Source: Chaetoderma sp. LZ-2023a (Eukaryota > Mollusca > Caudofoveata > Chaetodermatida > Chaetodermatidae). From it: 64,000 nt of DNA. The stretch lies in NCBI GenBank assembly GCA_034401795.1, contig CM067373.1, forward strand, positions 84,971,054 through 85,035,053. Direction: 5' to 3'. The stretch's first letter is position 1, and each line of letters begins with the position of its first letter. A program made the translations under genes and the position numbers. This document shows, piece by piece, positions 57,051 to 64,000 of the stretch. A model generated the notes under the pieces. That model had not been told where the DNA came from and ran no database searches. It saw nothing but the letters and a program-made list of their open reading frames with translations.

Positions 57051-57458
57051 TTGTTAAAAGTTTTCAACATGCCAAGACATAAAATAAGCGAGAGAGAGGA
57101 GGGTATAATTCTCCATCTTTTGAGGAGGGGAATGACGCCGTCACTGATCAGAAATGAACTTTTGAAAGAAAATATCAGTGTCAGTGTGAGGACCATTTAT
57201 CGCATAAAGAATAACATCGGAAAAGAACGACAATTGACGAATCTAACACATGGAAAATCTGCTACGTTGAAAATCAGAAGAAGACGAGATGTAGTATCAA
57301 AACAAGTGATAGACAAAGTGAAGAAAATGATAGCAAGAATTAACCCACCAACACAACGTGAGATGAGCAATGTATTAGGAATTAGTTTGGGATTCGTAAA
57401 TAACACCATGAACAACTGTTATCAAGGCAAAACTGAGAAAAAAATGTTTGGTTCATAA
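57051..57458 (+). pseudogene. Tc1/mariner transposase, N-terminal DNA-binding part
   Basis: 135 residues. Two helix-turn-helix units bind the inverted repeats in this superfamily. The first is about residues 10-55 (ISEREEGIILHLLRRG, SLIRNELLKENISVSVRTIY). The second is about residues 85-125 (VIDKVKKMI, PTQREMSNVLGISLGFVNNT). A basic linker RRRRD lies between. The frame ends at 57458 with KKMFGS. The next frame (entered upstream of 57448) gives the expected continuation KAKLRKKCLVHKLS, so a one-base change of frame lies near 57420. Confidence 0.85.
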
Positions 57459-58161
57459 ACTATCCCTAGAGAAGGTTGAAAAGAGGAGGAAGAGGAGCTG
57501 GAGGCTGTACCTGAAGCTGTGTGCGGGGAAGTGGAAAAACTTTGTCACCACAGATGAGGCTATGTTTTATCTAGGTGGAAGCTACGGAAAACGGCGAGTC
57601 TGTTATGTTAGGAAAGGACATATTGATATGGATAAGTTGAAGTTTGTTAAACGTGACAGTTTCGCGCCTGGCTTCATGGTATGGGCAGGCGTTAGTCATT
57701 ATGGAAAGACCGGTCTTAAATTCATTGATCGGAATGTGAAAATCAATGCTGATTATTACATCAAACATGTTTTGAGACCCTTTTTGAAACATGATGTTCC
57801 CAAATTATTCACAGGGAACAAACAGAAGGACATGGTTTTTCACCAAGATAGTGCCTCCTCTCATACTGCACGAAAGAGCTTAACAAACTTAAAGCAGAAC
57901 AATGTTAAATTCATTAGCCCTGAAGAATGGATGCCGAAGTTGCCGGATGCTGCCCCTATGGACTTTAGTATCTGGGGGATTGTCAAGCGCCGTCTACAGA
58001 AGCGGAAAGTTACAAGTCTTAACAGTCTAAAACGTGCTCTCAAAACCGAATGGAAGGCACTAAGTCAAACTGTGATCAATAAAGCCTTTTCTTCTTGGCC
58101 TAAGCGCTGTAGACTGATATATCATGCTCATGGGTCTCAAATTGAACAGCTTCTGCAATGA
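57448..58161 (+). pseudogene. Tc1/mariner transposase, catalytic part
   Basis: 237 residues with the RNase H-like DDE/D fold. The first aspartate is residue 36 (FVTTDEAMFYLGG), the second residue 134 (FHQDSASSHTA) and the third residue 172 (APMDFSIWGIVK). The last two have 37 residues between them, hence DD37D, as in maT-like relatives; the clade is not certain. HYGKTGLKF and YYIKHVLRPFL fit the superfamily. The end is normal (LIYHAHGSQIEQLLQ). It is separated from the DNA-binding part by one frameshift and has no obvious start codon of its own. Confidence 0.9.
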
Positions 58162-59141
58162 AATTATTTTTTGATGCATTATTATTGCTTAAATACTTAT
58201 TTGAAATTTGTGACAAAATAAACTGAACACCTCTCGTAGAACTCTGCCTGGGGGGTTACGCTGCTAATGATATGGTCGTGATAGCCTAAGAATTTAGCTA
58301 TTGTGTCATCAAATTCAACATTCGCTTTGCAGTTAATGTTACGAGGTTGATTCGATCTGTGAAATAGTTGAATCTAATGGCATTTTTATAAGGCTTGTGG
58401 CTATTAATCTGCTTATTTATAAACTCAATTAGAATCTTAACAGTATAGATGCCTTTAGGTAATTCTACACGTTGGATGTAGAGAGATAACTCTACAACTT
58501 TACGCGGATGCACCGCATTTGCTACTACTACTTTAAAGTATTAGTCTGCTTAAATTTATCAAAAATTTTCTCGGCTATGTTTAGAGCGCTTTTCGTCTTC
58601 TGCTTCTGCTTAGGTTGAACTTTAGTTTACAAGGGTTCATAAGAATGTAGCAGGATCGTTGAAGGCTTTGCTAATGTTAACCAACTTCTCGGATACAATA
58701 TGGATGACACACCGACTTCCCATTCTCCAGAGAATCTTGTATCCGAGAAATGTATTTGAACATGCGTTTTGAATTCTGAAACCTTATTATCCAGATTGTA
58801 ATCCATGCTACTGTTACTCGGTAGTGTAATACAAGACTGCTCCATGTTTCTAGCTATTCTTTCTAAACTGGTGACAGTGCCAACCTCTGAACTGTGGGCG
58901 TTTTTATACTCGCCGCCAGTAATAAAGAACCCAAACACCCAGACGCCAATGCAATCCAAACCCATTTATCGCCATTTTGAATGCTCATATTTATTAAACA
59001 CGTCACAACCATAATATAAATAATTATAACGTGAGCGAGATATCTTATCTCGTCTCTGGGCACTTTTCCACCATGAAATGACCAACGATAATCATTATTA
59101 CGAATTTCTGGACTGTTTAGAGACATTTCTACAACCGTCAC

Positions 59142-59227
59142 CGCCGAGAGTTAACAGCTTCGTTACTTACAGAGTTGTCCATGAGTACCTTATAGAGATA
59201 GAAGACTCACCAGAAAACGTGGAGGTA

Positions 59228-59269
<42 letters not shown>

Positions 59270-59810
59270 TTGCTAGTTTTAAATAAAGTAAAAAGCTATC
59301 AAAATAATAATAAAAACTAACAATGGGTGGTGTGTTAAAAATGGTGACATGGGTTTTGGCGTATTTGGGTGGTGGTTTGATGGGGTGGGAGGTGTTCGGG
59401 ATGTCTGGCAGGGGGTTGGATGTCCGTGAAAAAACTTGTCTAGAAATATAAAATTTAATCTGTTTTTATCCTTTTTGTTTTGCAATATTGCAGCCAATCT
59501 ATGATGTAGGTGTAATGTATGTTTTGAATACTGTTTATCACGTAGTCTCGAGATAACCCATACAGGGGGATGGTTGAGGTAAATAAATACAAACTGAATC
59601 AATAATTGACCATGGTGTCCAAGTTGTAATTCACAGGCCATTTAGGCGTATATAACAGATATGATATTGGGGACGATAATATAGATACGTTTCCACGCAA
59701 AAACTAACATAAAAGTGAGTTTAAAGCAGATTAAATTCGTGCGTAAAAATCCGAAAGTAGTTATAGGTTCTATTTTCGTGGCAAATTTGACAGTTAATAA
59801 AACGTGAAAA
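59142..59810. other. No gene; ATT microsatellite
   Basis: An ATT repeat lies at about 59227-59268. The stretch before 59811 may hold leader sequence of the Gypsy fossil, but no LTR was identified. Confidence 0.45.
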
Positions 59811-59910
59811 ATGGCTGTGAAAATGGACTTGCCTTCAGTTCCACCTCTCGTATTAGCTACTGAACACAGTAACTATAGTAAACAGTGGGAACCATGGCAT
59901 AAGCAATTTA

Positions 59911-60048
<138 letters not shown>

Positions 60049-60112
60049 TGCTGGTGTGACATAATAAACAGAAGCATGTGCTGTTGCTACATGTGATTGG
60101 GCCAGAAGTACA

Positions 60113-60618
60113 CATCGTCCTATTGCACGATACTTGCCGTACCACTATGTTCCTGTATCGAGTAACGTGCTTGCACGCCTTTGATGTTTGTGCTAAGTTC
60201 ACGAAGCCTCATACATATTAATTAGCTGGGGTCAGTCAACTTGTGCCAATGAAATTGCTCGATAAGAAATCAGGAAGTAGACAAATTTACACATGTGCGT
60301 AAACCAAACTAGCAGTTTCTGTTACCGAAAACCAATCTACACATTTTCTGTTCCTCAGATAACTTGTTTAGAGCAAAACTATTGCAAACGTTTGCAAATA
60401 TCTCTTTCTAGTTCAACAGCGTCGCGGTCGCCGTTGTTTTTGTGATTGTAAATTAGGTCACTATACGAAGCCTCGCCTGTCACGTGAAGTAGGCAGAAAT
60501 CTGATTGGCTACCTCCAGCCCACTAGCTTAATGTTACTTCACATAGCAAGAAATCACAGGTCTACAAGTACGGCCTCGAACAGCGTAGCTATGTGAGTGG
60601 GCGTATGTTAGTACAATG
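60113..60618. mobile_element. hAT-like MITE inserted in the Gypsy fossil
   Basis: 506 bases flanked on both sides by GAAGTACA (60105-60112 and 60619-60626), an 8-base target duplication typical of hAT elements. Ends CATCGTCCTA and, in complement, CATTGTACTA match at 8 of 10 positions. No coding capacity. Confidence 0.75.
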
Positions 60619-62190
60619 GAAGTACAGGACTTATTCCAAACATTGCCGTCTACAGGTGAGACGTATGATGCTGCGGTTACGTCATTGCATGACTATTTCA
60701 CTCCAAAGAAAAATATTGCATTCGAGAGACATGTTTTTAGACAAGCAACACAAAATTCTACAGAAACGATTGATAGTTTCGTAGTTCGACTGAAAAAACT
60801 TGTAATTGCGTGTGATTTTGGTGACATGGTGGATGACATGCTTCGAGATCAAGTGTTGGATAAGTGTCAGTCATCAAATATTCACAGACGGTTATTGCGC
60901 GAAACAGACTTAATGCTAGAAAACTATATCATGAACAATCGAACTTGCAGACGTCCATGCAAATGATATGGAGGAAAAATCCGAACAAACTGACAAGAAT
61001 GTTAATAAGATTAAGATAAAATCCCGTCGAGCATATGCTCAGCCAGGTAACACACGAAGGTGGACTAAATATTTGCATAATAGACAAACACAAAATGTCC
61101 CTAAATCAGTACACAATAAGGAGTATAATGACAATTGTTATCAGTGTGGCAGAAAAGGACATTATGGGTGTGACTGTCACGTTTCTAAAGATAAAGTATG
61201 TCGCAAATGCTCAAGGGTAGGACATTTTGAAAAGATGTGTAGGACGAAAATGACAAACGTTCGACTAGTGTCAGAAAATGTGCGTGATGATACATCTAAA
61301 ATGACAATGATTTCGTGTTCAAATTAAATAAGAACGATAATGAAGCAACTGTAAGAATGTGTATTGAAGGACACCAAATAAGCATGCTAATTGACTCGGG
61401 TGCTAACATAAATATCTTTGATGAGAAAACATTTCAGAAACTGAACATGCCAAAAAGTACTTTGCGTCATTCTACTACACAAATCTACCCGTATGGATCG
61501 CCGAAACCACTAAATCAGCTTGGTGTGGTAACTACATGTAGGCATACAAGACATTGCTCGTGATGTTGATTTTCATGTTGTTGCTGAAGACGGTGAACCA
61601 CTTATCAGTAGGAAAACAGCTTCTGAGTTAGGTTTGTTATACATTGGTGTACTAAATAACATACCCACAGTGTCAGAGTTAGGCGATACTAGTAAAATTA
61701 TTAAACAGTATAGTGACCGATTTGAAGGGTCCCAGTTGGGTCGTTTAACAGATTGTCAGCTAAAACTGCATATCGATCCGAATGTAGTTGCAGTCGCTCA
61801 ACCATTATGTAGAATGCCATTCCACATGCGTGCACAAGTTGAACATAAACTTACTGAGCTCATGAATTTAAATGTGATTGAGAGGGTAGAGGGTTCAATA
61901 CCATGGGTATCCCCACTTGTTGTCGTGCCCTAGTCCTCTGGCGATGTACGTGTATGTGTGGACATGAGGTGTGGAAATGTCGCCATATTAAGGGAACGTT
62001 TTCCGATTCAGAATGTTGAGGAAACACTTCAAGAAATTAACGGTGCTAGTGTTTTCCAAATGAGACTTACAAATGGGTTATCATCGGATAGAGTTGGACG
62101 AACATTCTCGTCAAATTACAACATTTGTATGTATTTGTATAAAACCCTAATGTTTGGTGTTTCGCATAGAAGGTTGGGCCACGAACCAGC

Positions 62191-64000
62191 GGACTCGGTA
62201 CTCATCGTACACATAGGTGGTGTCCACGGTGCTGTTGCTCTGCATGATCTCCCACCTGTTCAGAATCTGCGGGAACTGTACCATCTGTTCTATTGCGCTC
62301 TGGGTCTACCCCAAAGATCTACTAACAGTCAGGAAGTGGGCTGTCATATTTAGCCTCCATAGCCAGGAAAAGCGAGATATGCTGGATAGCCTCCGGTCTG
62401 GAGCAAATAACTACTTCAGGGAGGAGGTCAGTGGCACTGTAGTGGGGAGCCATGACACCGGTCATGCAGAAGGTACTCCGGAGGGGTTCACTGTTGGCCG
62501 CAAGAAGGCTGTTGAGCACATCTTCAACGAAGACGGGCGCAGGAGTTTGGCCCGTAATCTGGCAGCATTTCTGAAATTCCTGGATAACTACCAGGACGAC
62601 TTCATCAAATCCGCTCTCAAATCAGCTGCTCGTAGTGCATGGACAAAGTGGGAAGTTCCAGAAGAAGAGAATCCTAGACTCTGACCCTCAGTGGGTAGAG
62701 TTTGAGTGACAGGCTTCTGACGAAGCTGACGAAGGTCCTCAAGCTTCTGACGAAGTTCCTCAAGCATCTGACGAAGTAGCGGAGACCGTGCAGCCTTCTG
62801 ATGAATGAAAAATGTTGCGGCAGCTGCAACAGTCTGTCAGCGATGATGCATAGAGCAGGCTAGTTTCCTGGCTGGATTCAGCTTGTAGTTGAAGGTCTGC
62901 GCCTTTTCCAGAGAGGGCTTGAAGTGTGACAGCTCACCTGTCTCCTTGTTGCTGAAGATGAAGCGGTACAGCTCAGCTGCCCTCTGCACACCTGCGATAA
63001 AGTCCCTTTGGTCTCCTTGCGGGTTAGGCTGTCGTATATGGTCTCAAGCAGGGCACGTCCACACTTGGATACTGACGTATAGCAACCGGGCATTGTGGTT
63101 GATGTCTGGTGAGATCTCACGGATGTACTTCTGAAAGAGGATGAAGACAGTTATCTTTGTGTGCCGGATGGACCTGGTGATGTTGCTGAGGTAGGTGACT
63201 GTCTTCTGGTCAATTGCTTGGTCATCGATAACTAGAACAAGTGGTTCTGTCAGTCGGGCTGCCAGCAGCTTCTCCATCAGTGCTTGCAGGTTGTGCGTCT
63301 TGGTGATTGGGCCATTGTACCATTGATCATTACTGTCAACTGCCTCAGTGGCGGAGTCAGACACCAGAAGGATGTATTGAGAGTGTAGATGTTCGGTCAG
63401 GAGAGCCTGCAGCAAGATGTTTTTCCTGTGTCCTGATGGGCCAATGATCAGCACCACCTGGCCAGCATCGGCCGGCCTACTGTCGAATGGTACAGAAATG
63501 CATGCGGAGGATGGTTAGCACTTGGTCGACGGTAGCCTCGTCTATATCTGGGAGACTAAACGGCAGTACTTCCTGCACCAGTTCTTTCGCCTGCAGAGTG
63601 GGGAATCCTGCACCTCCGGCGGATACGAAGGATGCGATGGAGGCGTCAAACATGAAATCCCAGCAGCAGCTGAGAGGATAGTGTAGATGGCCTGTGTCAG
63701 CACCCACAGTGTCTAGTACATCCAGTATCTGTATGATACATGCACGGGAAGCCATGACTATCCTGTGGTCTTAAATGGCAAATTCAAGACCCATGACCCC
63801 TTCACCTCTGGTAGCTGGAGGATCATCCTGCATATCCGGCGGATACGAAGGATGTGATGGAGGCATCAAGCATGAAAGCCCAGCAGCAGCTGAGAAGATA
63901 GCATAGAGGGCCTGTGTCAGCACCCACAGTGTCTAGTACATCCAGTATCTGTATGATACATGCACGGGAAGCCATGACTATCCTGTGGTCTTTATACGGC
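62191..64000 (-). mobile_element. Virus-like element fossil with a P-loop ATPase region
   Basis: Minus-strand ATPase region at 63044-63457 with LIIGPSG, LVLVIDDQ and VFILFQKYIREISPDINHNA, in the style of the FtsK/A32-type packaging ATPases of Polintons and related viruses. Another minus-strand stretch lies at 63477-63755. On the plus strand, 62340-62808 holds a protein-like stretch (GRRSLARNLAAFLKFLDNYQ, DDFIKSALKSAARSAWTKW) and an acidic repeat (QASDEVPQASDEVA). GC content is higher than around it. It is broken, with several breaks. It may belong with the Polinton at 55880-59141 or be a separate element; its right end is outside the window. Confidence 0.5.
63617..63995. repeat. Direct duplication, unit about 160 bases, offset 220
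   Basis: 63617-63775 and 63837-63995 are nearly the same (GGCGGATACGAAGGATG, GTCAGCACCCACAGTGTCTA, GGAAGCCATGACTATCCTGT). The copies are separated by about 60 unrelated bases. Confidence 0.9.

Larger units (their letters stand above)
56927..58236 (+). mobile_element. Tc1/mariner-superfamily DNA transposon (DD37D type)
   Basis: Terminal inverted repeats of 29 bases with one mismatch: CGAGAGGTGTTCGGTTTATT at 56927 and, read in complement from 58236, CGAGAGGTGTTCAGTTTATT. Both are flanked by TA (56925-56926 and 58237-58238), the normal Tc1/mariner target duplication. Total length 1310 bases. It encodes one transposase in two overlapping frames, so a single small frameshift seems to be the only large damage. 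It lies within the Polinton fossil on the opposite strand and is therefore younger. Confidence 0.93.
55880..59141 (-). mobile_element. Polinton (Maverick) fossil, virion-protein part
   Basis: Minus strand. Parts seen: a small two-membrane-segment protein of the type that accompanies Polinton virion genes (58863-59141; VIIIYIMVVTCLINMSIQNG, WVWIALASGCLG), a virion-type protein (from about 58845; CITLPSNSSMDYNLDN, GEWEVGVSSILYPRSW; further parts at 58298-58513 and 56639-56851), and a protein resembling the F54H12.2-like Polinton family (about 55890-56555; NIFLQEKYLINGVPLKLYF, LNLRKVKP, VINAHA). It is broken, with several breaks, and old. A Tc1/mariner transposon sits inside it at 56927-58236. 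Assignment rests on remembered family motifs. Confidence 0.7.

Overview
This window is animal nuclear DNA: introns have GT-AG borders, coding exons are small and far apart, and most of the sequence is transposon debris and microsatellite. The mix of DIRS-type tyrosine-recombinase retrotransposons, a Penelope-like element, CR1-like LINEs, Ty3/Gypsy, Polinton remains, Tc1/mariner, and dispersed repeats starting ACAAGAGGCCCAAGG points to a marine lophotrochozoan, most likely a mollusc. That placement is inference from repeat style and not from a marker gene.

Two host genes are supported, both on the + strand. The first is the 3' half of a cathepsin F-like papain-family cysteine protease. Its five exons lie at 3788-3868, 9180-9299, 18064-18128, 30397-30546 and 32232-32306, and their phases join cleanly to the stop codon, with a polyadenylation signal about 40 bases later. 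The exons with the propeptide and the catalytic cysteine must lie left of the window. The second is a single first exon at 49483-49611 that encodes a signal peptide and the start of what looks like a lipocalin (apolipoprotein D-like). No further exon of it was found in the remaining 14 kb.

Layout. 1-3073: right part of a DIRS element. 3.0-9.2 kb: intron with hairpin MITEs and a second, different DIRS-type element (5003-9022). 9.9-16.9 kb: a long, near-whole DIRS element inside the next intron, closely related to the copy at 1-3073, with inverted terminal repeats and an internal complementary region. 17-30 kb: a 12 kb intron with a Penelope-like element, dispersed repeats and many foldback elements. 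30.5-32.2 kb: last intron with a CR1/L2-like LINE tail. 32.3-49.4 kb: intergenic, with tandem arrays, nested repeats, LINE fragments, a non-autonomous transposon with a palindromic minisatellite, and a decayed member of an uncharacterised multicopy gene family. 49.5-55.8 kb: lipocalin exon 1, then simple repeats, MITEs and a very long TG tract. 55.9-59.1 kb: Polinton fossil split by a Tc1/mariner transposon. 59.8-62.2 kb: Ty3/Gypsy fossil split by a hAT-like MITE. 62.2-64 kb: virus-like fossil with a P-loop ATPase region.

The most striking material outside known families is a set of small foldback elements. Family B has about sixteen copies, a palindromic centre and TTAA-CCCTTT ends like piggyBac-type MITEs. 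Family A has AATGGAGGAATCC ends and an internal hairpin also found alone. There are also several single long palindromes. Many sit in cathepsin F introns, so they would be transcribed as RNA hairpins. No tRNA, rRNA or CRISPR array was seen.
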